A stretch of DNA of 44,467 nucleotides from Duganella aquatilis (GTDB taxonomy: Bacteria > Pseudomonadota > Gammaproteobacteria > Burkholderiales > Burkholderiaceae_D). This document shows positions 1-8,064 of this stretch, piece after piece. Positions within the stretch are counted from its first letter, which is position 1. The number at the start of each line of letters is the position of its first letter. The notes under the pieces were generated by a model that worked only from the letters and a program-made list of their open reading frames with translations, made no database searches and was not told the DNA's origin. The position numbers and the translations under genes are program-made. The stretch is from assembly GCF_009674565.1 (NCBI RefSeq), contig NZ_WKJL01000038.1, forward strand, positions 1 through 44,467. Reading direction: 5' to 3'.

Positions 1-293
1 CCGAGCACCGCGCCGCTCCACGCGGCCGCGCCCAGCAGCGGCGCGCAGGCCGTGCCCACGCACACCGCCAGCAGCAGCCAGCGGAAGCGCCGCCACAGCG
101 GGTACAGCGCGGGGCCGGCCGCCAGCTGCCATACGTTTGTAATCGACGAAGGCACAATCAGCAGCGCGGCAGCTTCCAGCGGCGGCATGCGCAGGGTCAG
201 CAGCGCCACCGCCACCGTCGGCAGTCCCATGCCCGTCACGCCCTTCACCAGGCCGGCCAGCACGAAAACCAGAGCAATAAATAAAGTATCCAT
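1..293 (-). CDS. TauE/SafE-family membrane permease (N-terminal part, truncated by window edge)
   Basis: The minus strand reads open from an ATG at 293 to the window edge, giving 97 residues that begin MDTLFIALVFVLAGLVKG. It has hydrophobic segments at about residues 3-20, 35-55 and 73-95. The early LAGLVKGVTGMGLP stretch is typical of the TauE/SafE (sulfite/sulfonate exporter) family of inner-membrane anion permeases. The C-terminal half lies outside the window. It diverges from the LysR regulator at 371 with a 77-bp gap, an arrangement common for a transporter and its regulator. The family call is good; the substrate cannot be told. Confidence 0.75.
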   Translation of the reverse strand, partial: MDTLFIALVFVLAGLVKGVTGMGLPTVAVALLTLRMPPLEAAALLIVPSSITNVWQLAAGPALYPLWRRFRWLLLAVCVGTACAPLLGAAAWSGAVL

Positions 294-370
294 GGCCGCC
301 ATTGTGCGCCGCCGGCCGGCCGCTGAAAATCTGGAATATACTGAGTCAGACTTCGGAAAAACCATAGGCT

Positions 371-1270
371 ATGCGCTTCGACCTGACCGACCTGAAACTG
401 TTCATCCACATCGCCGACAGCGGCAGCATCACGGCCGGCGCACAGCTGGCCCACCTTGCCCTGCCGTCGGCCAGCGCCCGCATCCGCGCCATGGAGGAAG
501 CGCTCAACGTGCCGCTGCTGCAGCGCGGCCGGCGCGGCGCCGAGCCGACCGAGGCGGGCCGCACGCTGCTCCAGCACGCGCGCGCCATCACCCGCCAGGT
601 GGAGGACATGCACGCCGACCTGGCGCAATTCGCCACCGGCCTCAAAGGCCAGGTGCGGCTGCTGTGCAACACCTCGGCCATGACCGAGTTCCTGCCGGAC
701 GCGCTGGCGGCCTTCCTGAAAGCGCATCCGCAGCTCAGCATCAACCTGGAGGAGCGCCTGAGCCGCGACATCGTGCAGGCGCTGGCCGACGGCGTCGCCG
801 ACATCGGCATCGTCAGCGATGCCAGCGACCACAGCGCGCTGCAAACCTTCCCCTTCCGCGCCGACCCGCTGGTGCTGGCCATGGCGCGCAGCCATCCGCT
901 GGCGCAGGCGCTGGGCCACAAGCGCCACATCGCCTTCGGCGACGCGCTGGATCACGACTTCATCGGCCTGGCCGGCGACAGCGCGCTACAGCAGTACGCC
1001 GCCGAGCAGGCGGCAAGGCTGGGGCGGCGCATGCACTGCAAGATCCGGCTGCGCAGCTTCGAAGCCATCTGCCGCATGGCGGCCAGCGGCGCCGGGCTGG
1101 CGCTACTGCCCGCAACGGCGGCGCGCCGCAGCAGCGAAGACCTGCGCGTGGTGAAGTTGAGCGATGCCTGGGCCGACCGCAAGCTGCTGATCTGCGTGCG
1201 CGACCAGGCCGCCCTGCCCGGCTACGCGCGCGAACTGGTGGCGGCGCTGCGCAATCCGTCTTCAGGCTAG
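371..1270 (+). CDS. LysR-family transcriptional regulator
   Basis: This 299-residue protein has the usual LysR length. The N-terminal winged helix-turn-helix covers about residues 4-62 (FDLTDLKLFIHIADSGSITA, then the RIRAMEEALNVPLLQRG recognition region), followed by a periplasmic-binding-like effector domain from about residue 90. It is divergent from the TauE/SafE permease and probably regulates it in response to a small ligand; that is inferred from position. TATACT at 337-342 is a plausible -10 element. Its stop overlaps the stop of the convergent FapA gene inside a CTAG. The ligand is unknown. Confidence 0.9.
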   Translation: MRFDLTDLKLFIHIADSGSITAGAQLAHLALPSASARIRAMEEALNVPLLQRGRRGAEPTEAGRTLLQHARAITRQVEDMHADLAQFATGLKGQVRLLCNTSAMTEFLPDALAAFLKAHPQLSINLEERLSRDIVQALADGVADIGIVSDASDHSALQTFPFRADPLVLAMARSHPLAQALGHKRHIAFGDALDHDFIGLAGDSALQQYAAEQAARLGRRMHCKIRLRSFEAICRMAASGAGLALLPATAARRSSEDLRVVKLSDAWADRKLLICVRDQAALPGYARELVAALRNPSSG

Positions 1271-3177
1271 TCGGCGGTGTACGGCGCCCAGTTGATCGGC
1301 GCCACGTGGCCGGAATGCAGCACCGTCATGCCCGGCACGGCGGTGCGCACCCTGGCCTTGACCTCCTTGGCCGGACGGTCGTAAGGCGGCGGCTCGCCGG
1401 GAACGAAGGTCATGGTCCGCAGCAGCACGTCGCCGGTCAGCAGCTCCACCGTGCAGCGCGAGCCGCGTATCAAGGCGGACTTCTGCCGCTGCACCTGATC
1501 GACCTCGCCCTGCGCCTGCTCCTGCTGCACCTGCGCCGCCTTCATCGCCAGCGAAATCTTGGCGACCTGGCGCAGCGACGGCCCCACCGCCTCCGCCATT
1601 TTCTGGAACAGCGGCAGCTGCTCCGGCGTCAGCATCACCTCGCGCTTGCGCACGCGGGTGGCCAGCGTCAGGTAGTTGCGGACTTCGGTCTGGCTGGTGA
1701 TGGCGTCCATCTCGGTCTTGCGCTCGTCCGCTTCGCGCGCCGCGTGCTGCACCTTGGGCTGCAGCTCGGCGATCTTCTTGTCGAACTTGGCGGTGTCCGG
1801 CACCAGCGCGTACAGCAGCATCTCGCTCTGCTTGCGCGGCCCGGCGTGGACGATCTCGATCTTGCGGGCGGCGATGGCACAGCCTTCGGCCACCTTGATC
1901 ACCACTTCGTCCGCCATGATCTCGCAATTGCTGGCCTCCCCGATCACCACCCGGCTGCCGGTGATGATGCAGCTTTCGGCGCGCGCCAGCGCCACCTCGC
2001 CGCGTTTGGTCTGCAGCACCGCGCCCGAAGCCACGCCCTTGACGCGGATGCCGCCGTCGGCGTTGGTGACGGTGCCGCCCATCAGGTTCTTGCTCAGCGT
2101 GACGTCGCCGCCGCGCGAAGCGATGTTGCCGAACACGTCGCCGTGGATGGTGATGTTGCCGCCTTCGACCGAGCGCTGTTCCTGCACGTCGCCGAATTCC
2201 TCGTACTCGCCGGTCAGCTGCAGGTTGCCGGTGGTGCGCGCGCTGACGCCTTCACGGCTGATGATCTTGGGGCCGATCGACAGCCGCTTGCTGCCCGGGT
2301 CGACGCTGAGGAAGCCCTCCACCGCCGACACCAGGAATTCGCCGCTGCGCAGGTTCTCGATCACCGTGCCCTCGCCGGCCACGCTGGCCAGCTCGATATC
2401 GCGCGGCAGCGGCGGATCCAGCACCAGGCCGGAAAGCTCGAAACCGCGCACGCCCGGCGCGCGCGGCACCTTGCGCAGCAGCTTGACGTGCGGCTTCACC
2501 TGCGGAAAACGGTTCTGGAAGCTTTGCAGGTCCAGCCGGCCGTCGCCCTTGTCCTTGGGCGCATTGCTGCGGTGGATATCCTGCGACACCTCCACGATGG
2601 CGGCGTCCTTGCCGGGCACCGCGTTCAGGCGGCGCGCCACCACGATGCGCGCCAGCCGGCCGGTGGCGATGACGTCGCGCACCGCCGGCGCGTCGATGCC
2701 GAAGCGGATGCCCTTGACCCACATGTCGGCCACGAATTCGTCGAAGTTCAGGCGCGCCGGCTGCGGCGGCATGTCAGGCACGTCGAAGAACACCGGCTCG
2801 AAATAGTATTCCGCCTCGCCGTTGATGACCTTGACCGTCTTGTACAGGGCGCGGCGCGGCGCGTGGAACGGCTCGATGCTGTCGGCAAAGCGCAGCAGCG
2901 GCTTGTCGCGCAGGTTGTCCGGCAGGTCCGGGCCGACGTTGTACAGCATCTTGCTGAACACCGCGTAATCGAGGCCGGCGAAATAGCCGCTGCTCATGAA
3001 GACCTGGCTGATCGCCGACAGGCACGCCACGGCCGACGCATCGGCCTTGAAGTAGATGCCGTCGGCGCGCTTGACGATCGCTGCCGGGAGATCGCCTTCC
3101 GCAGTTGTTTCCAGCGCCGTAGCGTCGTCTGACACAGTTGAATCCCCAGGAAGATGTACGTCGGGCCGGCGCGCCAT
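1267..3177 (-). CDS. FapA-family (DUF342) beta-helix protein, paralog 1
   Basis: This 636-residue protein belongs to the FapA/DUF342 family, named for a flagellar-assembly protein of Vibrio; most members are uncharacterised cytoplasmic proteins. The N-terminal domain starts with VKRADGIYF. The middle (about residues 290-440) is rich in short Gly/Val repeats such as NITIHGDVFGNI and GGTVTNADGGI, as expected of a right-handed beta-helix. A charged helical, probably coiled-coil region follows at about 470-580. The ATG at 3177 has AAGGGGG upstream; an in-frame GTG at 3135 (VSDD) matches the start of the paralog and is an alternative. It lies 69 bp downstream of paralog 2 and probably shares its transcript. 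No signal peptide is seen. Confidence 0.85.
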   Translation of the reverse strand: MARRPDVHLPGDSTVSDDATALETTAEGDLPAAIVKRADGIYFKADASAVACLSAISQVFMSSGYFAGLDYAVFSKMLYNVGPDLPDNLRDKPLLRFADSIEPFHAPRRALYKTVKVINGEAEYYFEPVFFDVPDMPPQPARLNFDEFVADMWVKGIRFGIDAPAVRDVIATGRLARIVVARRLNAVPGKDAAIVEVSQDIHRSNAPKDKGDGRLDLQSFQNRFPQVKPHVKLLRKVPRAPGVRGFELSGLVLDPPLPRDIELASVAGEGTVIENLRSGEFLVSAVEGFLSVDPGSKRLSIGPKIISREGVSARTTGNLQLTGEYEEFGDVQEQRSVEGGNITIHGDVFGNIASRGGDVTLSKNLMGGTVTNADGGIRVKGVASGAVLQTKRGEVALARAESCIITGSRVVIGEASNCEIMADEVVIKVAEGCAIAARKIEIVHAGPRKQSEMLLYALVPDTAKFDKKIAELQPKVQHAAREADERKTEMDAITSQTEVRNYLTLATRVRKREVMLTPEQLPLFQKMAEAVGPSLRQVAKISLAMKAAQVQQEQAQGEVDQVQRQKSALIRGSRCTVELLTGDVLLRTMTFVPGEPPPYDRPAKEVKARVRTAVPGMTVLHSGHVAPINWAPYTAD

Positions 3178-3246
3178 GGCACGCCCCCTTCACTTTTTGA
3201 TGTTAGCCCAAGATTAGCATGTTACGCCGGGCGAGCGCCAGCCGCT

Positions 3247-5157
3247 TCAAGGAGACACCGGCCGCTGGCGCGAATTCAGGTGCCAGTCGAGCGAGCCGGC
3301 GCTGTCGGCAAACAGCAACTCGCCGCCCACCGGGGTGCCGCGCAGGCGCTGCTTCAGGTCCTTGGGCGGCAGCTGCCGCAGCGCCGCGGTGTCGCCGCCG
3401 AACGGCATGGTGCGCACCATGGTCTCGCCGCTGGCCAGGTGCAGGCCGCAGCGGGCGATGCCGGCCGCCTCCACCTTCTGCTCGATCACGCGCGCCAGCC
3501 GGTCGCCCAGCAGCTTGTGCTGGGTCATGCCGACTTGCAGTTCCAGCTTGTGCTTTTGCAGCGCCTTCATCTCCTCGTCCACCGCGCCGGCGATCTTGCG
3601 CAGGAACTGGCCCTGCTCCGGCGTCAGCACCAGCTCCTGGGTGCGCAGCTTGGCCGCCAGCGCCAGGTAGCGGCGCACGTCCGGCAGCGCCGCGATGCGC
3701 TCGGCCTCCTGCTGGTTGGTCTCGTTGGCCTGGGCGAAGCCGGCCAGCCGCGTTTCCAGCTCGGCGATCTCCTGGTCGAACTGCGTCACGTCCTTGACCA
3801 GCACATAGATGAGCATCTCGGTACGGCGGCGCGGCCCGGCGCTTTCCACTTCGACGTTGCGGCCGGCCACGGCGCAGCCTTCGGCCACCGACAGCAGCAC
3901 CACGTCGCCGATGATCTCGCAGTTGGAGGCCTCCTCCACCGTCACGTTGACGCCGGAAATGACGCAGTTCTCGGCGCGCTGGATAGTGACGGCGCCGTTG
4001 GCCGCGTAGATCACCGCGTTGGACGCCACGCCGGCGATGGTGATGCTGCCGGCGGCGTTGTGCACGCTGCCGCTGACCAGGTTCTGGTCCAGCACCACGG
4101 TGCCGCCGCGCGAATGGATATTGCCGTAGACGTTGCCGTGCACCGTGATGTCGGTGCCGGTGACGTCGCGCTGCTCCTGCACGTCGCCGTATTCCTCGTA
4201 GGCGCCGGCCAGTTGCAGGTTGCCGGTGGTGCGTCCGCTGACGCCTTCCAGGCTGACGATTTTATCGGTGATGGAAATGCGGTTGGACTTGGCGTCGACG
4301 CTGAGGAAGCCCTCGCGGGTGGAGACCAGGTACTCGCCGTCCTCGAACATCCTGGCTTCGGTGCCCTCGCCGGCCAGGAAGCGCAGCGTCAGATCCTTGG
4401 GCGGCGCCGGCTCGGTCTTGCGGCCGGCCAGGTCGAAGCCCGGCAGCCCCGGCTCGGTCGGCAGCTTTTTCAGCAGCCGCATATCGGCCTTGATCTGCGG
4501 GAAGCGGTTCTGGAAGCTTTGCAGGTCGATGCGGCCGTCGGCGCGCGCCTTGGGGGCGTCGCTGCGGTGCAGGTCGGAGGAAATCTCGACCACGGTGGCG
4601 TCCTTGCCCGGCTCCGGTTCCAGGTCGGTGGCGAAGGTGATGCGGTCGGCCTTGGGCGAGGCCATGGCCGCCTTCACCGCCGCCACGTCGATGCCGAACT
4701 GGATGCCCTTGTTCCACATGTCGGCGATGAATTCGTCGATGTCCAGCTGCACCGGGCGCTCGGGAATCACGGTGCCGTCGGGCAGCGTCTCCTCGTCGAG
4801 GAACAGCGGCTGGAAGGTGTATTCGGCGTAGGACAGGCTGACCTTGGGGTTCTTGTACAGCGCCAGGCGGCCGCCGTCGAACACGCGCACCTCGTCGGCC
4901 AGGCGCAGCGCCTGCAGCGTGCCGGTATCCGGGCCGACGCCGTACAGCGCCTTCATCAGCGCGGCATAATCCAGCCCGGCCAGATACCAGCCGGAGCGGA
5001 ACACATGCGCCACCGCCGCCGTCAGCGCCGGCTTGGGCATGCCCAGATCGATATAAATTCCGTCCGCGCGCTTCACCAACCCTATAGGCAGGCCAGTACC
5101 CGAAGCTTGTGGCTCCTGGCCGTCGGCTGGCGCTGCGGATGCAACGTCTTGAACCAC
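3247..5157 (-). CDS. FapA-family (DUF342) beta-helix protein, paralog 2
   Basis: A second FapA/DUF342 protein of 636 residues, collinear with its neighbour over the whole length: shared blocks include VKRADGIY, GRxDLQSFQNRFPQ, GVSxRTTGNLQL and YEExGDVQEQR. The frame stays open to an ATG at 5181, but the GTG at 5157 (VVQDVASA) has a strong GGAGGA ribosome site six bases upstream and was chosen. The pair is clearly a tandem duplication that has diverged. Upstream are an FNR-type palindrome and a long inverted repeat, so it is likely the first gene of a two-gene operon. The role is unknown; a link to flagella or surface structures would rest only on the family name. Confidence 0.85.
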   Translation of the reverse strand: MVQDVASAAPADGQEPQASGTGLPIGLVKRADGIYIDLGMPKPALTAAVAHVFRSGWYLAGLDYAALMKALYGVGPDTGTLQALRLADEVRVFDGGRLALYKNPKVSLSYAEYTFQPLFLDEETLPDGTVIPERPVQLDIDEFIADMWNKGIQFGIDVAAVKAAMASPKADRITFATDLEPEPGKDATVVEISSDLHRSDAPKARADGRIDLQSFQNRFPQIKADMRLLKKLPTEPGLPGFDLAGRKTEPAPPKDLTLRFLAGEGTEARMFEDGEYLVSTREGFLSVDAKSNRISITDKIVSLEGVSGRTTGNLQLAGAYEEYGDVQEQRDVTGTDITVHGNVYGNIHSRGGTVVLDQNLVSGSVHNAAGSITIAGVASNAVIYAANGAVTIQRAENCVISGVNVTVEEASNCEIIGDVVLLSVAEGCAVAGRNVEVESAGPRRRTEMLIYVLVKDVTQFDQEIAELETRLAGFAQANETNQQEAERIAALPDVRRYLALAAKLRTQELVLTPEQGQFLRKIAGAVDEEMKALQKHKLELQVGMTQHKLLGDRLARVIEQKVEAAGIARCGLHLASGETMVRTMPFGGDTAALRQLPPKDLKQRLRGTPVGGELLFADSAGSLDWHLNSRQRPVSP

Positions 5158-5197
5158 GGTCTTCCTCCAAACGGCACGCATTCAGCCGGGAGGCGTT

Positions 5198-5223
5198 GCG
5201 TGTAATTAATTAATCTTACACGC
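5198..5223. promoter_or_regulatory. Perfect 8-bp inverted repeat in the fapA leader
   Basis: GCGTGTAA at 5198-5205 is matched by TTACACGC at 5216-5223 across a 10-base AT-rich spacer (TTAATTAATC). It sits 41 bp upstream of the chosen GTG start of the first FapA gene. It could be a dimeric repressor operator or an RNA hairpin in the 5' leader. Confidence 0.5.
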
Positions 5224-5278
5224 AGACTATGGGAAAGATAGGGGAAATACGGCTGGAAACGCTACGAGTGTGAGGATA

Positions 5279-5292
5279 TTGATACAAATCAA
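5279..5292. promoter_or_regulatory. FNR/ANR-type binding site upstream of the fapA pair
   Basis: The sequence TTGAT-ACAA-ATCAA is a perfect match to the FNR/ANR consensus TTGAT-N4-ATCAA. It lies about 120 bp upstream of the first FapA start and downstream of the small exported gene, so it can only sensibly serve the FapA operon. A TATCTT on the minus strand (5235-5240) could be a -10 element, which would put the site near -57, close to a class I position. The match is seen directly; oxygen regulation is inferred. Confidence 0.6.
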
Positions 5293-5308
5293 TAGTACGC
5301 AAATAACA

Positions 5309-5334
5309 AACGTAGCGTTTAATTATCGCTAGTT
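5309..5334 (-). terminator. Possible hairpin after the small exported gene
   Basis: TAGCG (5313-5317) pairs with CGCTA (5327-5331), extended by AAC/GTT with one bulged base, directly after the stop at 5344 of the minus-strand gene. There is only a weak T-rich stretch around it, so terminator activity is tentative. Confidence 0.3.
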
Positions 5335-5343
5335 GCCGTAGAA

Positions 5344-5742
5344 TTAACGGCGCGGCGGATTGGCGTACAGATCCTGGCTGACTTCGTTGATCTGGCGGCG
5401 CAGGTCGCGGCGCTCGTCCGGCGTCATGCGGCCGACGCGGCGGCTCATCTCGGCGTTGCGGCTGGCGTCCTGCATGGCGCGGCGCTGCTCCTCGGCGCGC
5501 GCCTCGTAGCTGCGCGGGTCGAGCTGGCGGCCGTCGCCGGCGCGCGGCTGGTCGCCGCGCGGCGCGTTTGGTTGCGGCTGCTGTTGGTGCTGCTGCTCGC
5601 GGCGCGGACCGTTGGGACCATCGGGATCGGCGTGCGCCAAGCCGGCGGCCAGCAGGCCGCACAGCATTGCGGAAGCCACGGAGGATCGAACGCAAAAAGA
5701 TGCGCTAGCTGCCGCGAATTTTCTTTTGTGATCGATGAACAT
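5344..5742 (-). CDS. Small exported protein of unknown function
   Basis: 132 residues. A positively charged start (MFIDHKRKF) is followed by a hydrophobic stretch ending in GLAHA, a typical signal peptide cut near residue 38. The mature part is polar and low in complexity: a Gln/Pro/Arg-rich stretch, then a helical Arg/Glu-rich C-terminus with MTPDERRDLRRQI, which resembles the short conserved tail of small periplasmic proteins in related genomes. There are no catalytic motifs and no cysteine in the mature part. It stands alone on this strand, divergent from ompR. I do not recognise a function. Confidence 0.7.
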   Translation of the reverse strand: MFIDHKRKFAAASASFCVRSSVASAMLCGLLAAGLAHADPDGPNGPRREQQHQQQPQPNAPRGDQPRAGDGRQLDPRSYEARAEEQRRAMQDASRNAEMSRRVGRMTPDERRDLRRQINEVSQDLYANPPRR

Positions 5743-5813
5743 GGCGTTCCCTGAAAAGCTGAATCTATGGCCGCAGTGTATGATGCTTTGACTGAGGCGG
5801 TAAGGCTAAATGG

Positions 5814-5837
5814 GTAAAGTTTGTAATAATTTGTAAT
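5814..5837 (+). promoter_or_regulatory. Tandem GTAA half-sites upstream of ompR
   Basis: GTAA occurs at 5814, 5823 and 5833, with an exact 10-bp direct repeat TTTGTAAT at 5820-5827 and 5830-5837. Tandem half-sites one helical turn apart are the usual binding mode of OmpR-family regulators, so this may be an autoregulatory OmpR site 79 bp before the start codon. Promoter elements around it are not clear. Confidence 0.45.
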
Positions 5838-5915
5838 GGGTCGTCCCGCACGCGTTTTCGCTGGACGAATATGACGTTACCATAGCAACATGAATAAGAC
5901 AAATCTGGCAGCCAA

Positions 5916-6683
5916 ATGACTACAACAACGACTGAATCCGGCAACAACGCCGCCGCGGGCCAAGGCCACGCGGCCAAGATCATGGTCGTCGACGATGACG
6001 TGCGACTGCGCGACCTGCTGCGCCGCTACCTGACGGAGCAAGGCTTCAACGTCTTCACCGCCGAAAGCGCGACCGCCATGAACAAGCTGTGGCTGCGCGA
6101 GCGCTACGACCTGCTGGTGCTGGACCTGATGCTGCCCGGCGAGGACGGCCTGTCGATCTGCCGCCGCCTGCGCGGCGCCGGCGACCAGACCCCGATCATC
6201 ATGCTGACCGCCAAGGGCGAGGACGTGGACCGCATCGTCGGCCTGGAAATGGGCGCCGACGACTACCTGCCGAAGCCATTCAATCCGCGCGAGCTGGTGG
6301 CCCGTATCGGCGCCGTGCTGCGCCGCCGCGGCCCCGACGAAATTCCCGGCGCGCCGTCGGAAACCCCGCAAACCTTCGAGTTCGGCCAGTTCGTGCTGGA
6401 CCTGGGCACGCGCACGCTGAAGAAAAACGGCGAGACCGTGCCGCTGACCACCGGCGAGTTCTCGGTGCTGAAGGTGTTCGCCCGCCACGCGCGCCAGCCG
6501 CTGTCGCGCGAAAAGCTGATGGAACTGGCGCGCGGCCGCGAATACGAAGTGTTCGACCGCAGCCTGGACGTGCAGATCTCGCGCCTGCGCAAGCTGATCG
6601 AGCCCGACCCTTCGAGCCCGCTGTACATCCAGACCGTGTGGGGCCTGGGCTACGTCTTCATCCCGGAGGGACAGCCACGTTAA
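5916..6683 (+). CDS. ompR: Two-component response regulator OmpR
   Basis: 255 residues. The receiver domain covers residues 20-135, with acidic pocket VVDDD (24-28), phospho-acceptor D70 in VLDLMLPGEDG and K120 in LPKPFNPRE. A winged-helix DNA-binding domain follows (about 155-250), with SREKLMELARGREY and the wing sequence YIQTVWGLGYVF. The LMLPGEDGLSICRRLR and VQISRLRKL stretches are close to enterobacterial OmpR. An extra 20-residue Thr/Ala-rich N-terminus precedes the receiver. EnvZ follows after 13 bp. In the family, phospho-OmpR controls porin genes and responds to osmolarity; targets here are unknown. Confidence 0.95.
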   Translation: MTTTTTESGNNAAAGQGHAAKIMVVDDDVRLRDLLRRYLTEQGFNVFTAESATAMNKLWLRERYDLLVLDLMLPGEDGLSICRRLRGAGDQTPIIMLTAKGEDVDRIVGLEMGADDYLPKPFNPRELVARIGAVLRRRGPDEIPGAPSETPQTFEFGQFVLDLGTRTLKKNGETVPLTTGEFSVLKVFARHARQPLSREKLMELARGREYEVFDRSLDVQISRLRKLIEPDPSSPLYIQTVWGLGYVFIPEGQPR

Positions 6684-6696
6684 TCCGTGGACGCCT

Positions 6697-8064
6697 ATGA
6701 AGTTGCCGTCGAAGTTACCCTTTGGCCTGCGCCTGGCCAGCCTGAAAAGCGGCTTGTTCTGGCGCACCTTCTTCCTGCTCGGCGCCCTCACCACCACCAG
6801 CATGACGGCGTGGGTCGGCATGATCAGCGTGGTGCAGCACGAGCCGCAGGTGCAGCAGATTTCCGCCCAGGTGATCTCGGTGGTCACCATCACCCACGCC
6901 GCCCTCACCCACGCCGCGCCGGAATTGCGGCGCGAGCTGCTGTTCGACCTGGTGGCCAATGAAGGCATCCGCGTGTTCACGCTGGAGGAGGACGACCAGG
7001 TCGCGCCGCCGGCCGACAACGCGCTGATGCCGGACATCGAAAAGCTGGTCAAGGCCAAGCTGGGCGCCGACACGCGCTTCTCGTCCAAGGTCAACGGCGT
7101 GTCCGGCTTCTGGGTCAGCTTCAAGATCGACGACGACCTGTACTGGCTGATGCTGGAGCGCGAACGCATCCGCGGCCTGACCGGCATCCAGTGGCTGGGC
7201 TGGGCCAGCGTGGTGTCGGTGGTGTCGCTGCTGGGCGCCGCCTTCATCTCCAGCCTGATCAACCTGCCGCTGCGCCGCCTGACCCAGGCCACGCGCGACT
7301 TCGCCCAGGGCAAGCGCCCGGCGCCGCTGCCGGAACGCGGCCCGATCGAAATCATGGAAGCCAACCGCAGCTTCAACCAGATGGTGGACGATTTGCAGCA
7401 GGTCGAATCCGACCGCGCCGTGATCCTGGCCGGCATCTCGCACGACCTGCGCACGCCGCTGGCGCGCATGCAGCTGGAAGTGGAAATGGCCAACCTGTCG
7501 CAGGAGGCGCGCGAAGGCATGCAGTCCGACATCGGCCAGATGGACGCCATCATCGGCCAGTTCCTCGACTACGCCAAGCCGACCGAATCGTCCAGCTTCG
7601 TCAACGTCGACATCAGCGAGCTGCTGACCGACACCGCGCACGAAGTCTCGCGCCTGCCCGACATCCGCATCAACACCGACATCGCGCCCGGCGCGCACGT
7701 GATGGGCAACGCCACCGACATCAAGCGCGTGATCAACAACCTGATCGAAAACGCCCGCCGCTACGGCAAGAGCGCCGACAGCGAGCACACCGAGATCGAC
7801 ATCAAGTGCAGCGTCAAGGGCATGCACGCGTCCAAGCGCGTGACCATCGAGGTGCAGGACCATGGCCCCGGCGTGCCGGAAGAACAGATCGAACAGTTGC
7901 TCAAGCCCTTCACCCGGCTCGACGCCGCGCGCGGCCAGGCCAATGGCGCCGGCCTCGGGCTGGCGATCGTCGACCGCGTGATCACGCGCCACGGCGCCGA
8001 ACTGCTGGTGCGCAACCGCGAAGGCGGCGGCCTGCTGATCCAGATCGTGATGAAGGCCTTGTGA
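6697..8064 (+). CDS. envZ: Osmosensor-type histidine kinase EnvZ
   Basis: 455 residues. Two membrane segments (about 22-46 and 163-188) enclose a periplasmic domain of about 115 residues. A HAMP domain follows (about 190-240), then the dimerisation domain with phospho-accepting H249 in GISHDLRTPLARMQ. The ATPase domain shows an N-box (NLIENARRYG), a G1 box (DHGPGVPEEQ) and a G2 region (GAGLGLAIV). It lies directly behind ompR and its stop overlaps the next start (TGATG), so the three genes probably form one operon. It would phosphorylate and dephosphorylate OmpR at the inner membrane. Confidence 0.93.
   Translation: MKLPSKLPFGLRLASLKSGLFWRTFFLLGALTTTSMTAWVGMISVVQHEPQVQQISAQVISVVTITHAALTHAAPELRRELLFDLVANEGIRVFTLEEDDQVAPPADNALMPDIEKLVKAKLGADTRFSSKVNGVSGFWVSFKIDDDLYWLMLERERIRGLTGIQWLGWASVVSVVSLLGAAFISSLINLPLRRLTQATRDFAQGKRPAPLPERGPIEIMEANRSFNQMVDDLQQVESDRAVILAGISHDLRTPLARMQLEVEMANLSQEAREGMQSDIGQMDAIIGQFLDYAKPTESSSFVNVDISELLTDTAHEVSRLPDIRINTDIAPGAHVMGNATDIKRVINNLIENARRYGKSADSEHTEIDIKCSVKGMHASKRVTIEVQDHGPGVPEEQIEQLLKPFTRLDAARGQANGAGLGLAIVDRVITRHGAELLVRNREGGGLLIQIVMKAL

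Noticed and set aside
52..3132. Long plus-strand open frame of 1026 codons across the LysR and first FapA genes
   Set aside because: It is His/Arg/Ala-rich with no domain, runs through two better-supported genes in other frames, and is a GC-rich shadow.
3154..5205. Plus-strand open frame of 683 codons opposite the second FapA gene
   Set aside because: Antisense shadow; composition is typical of the reverse frame of a high-GC gene.
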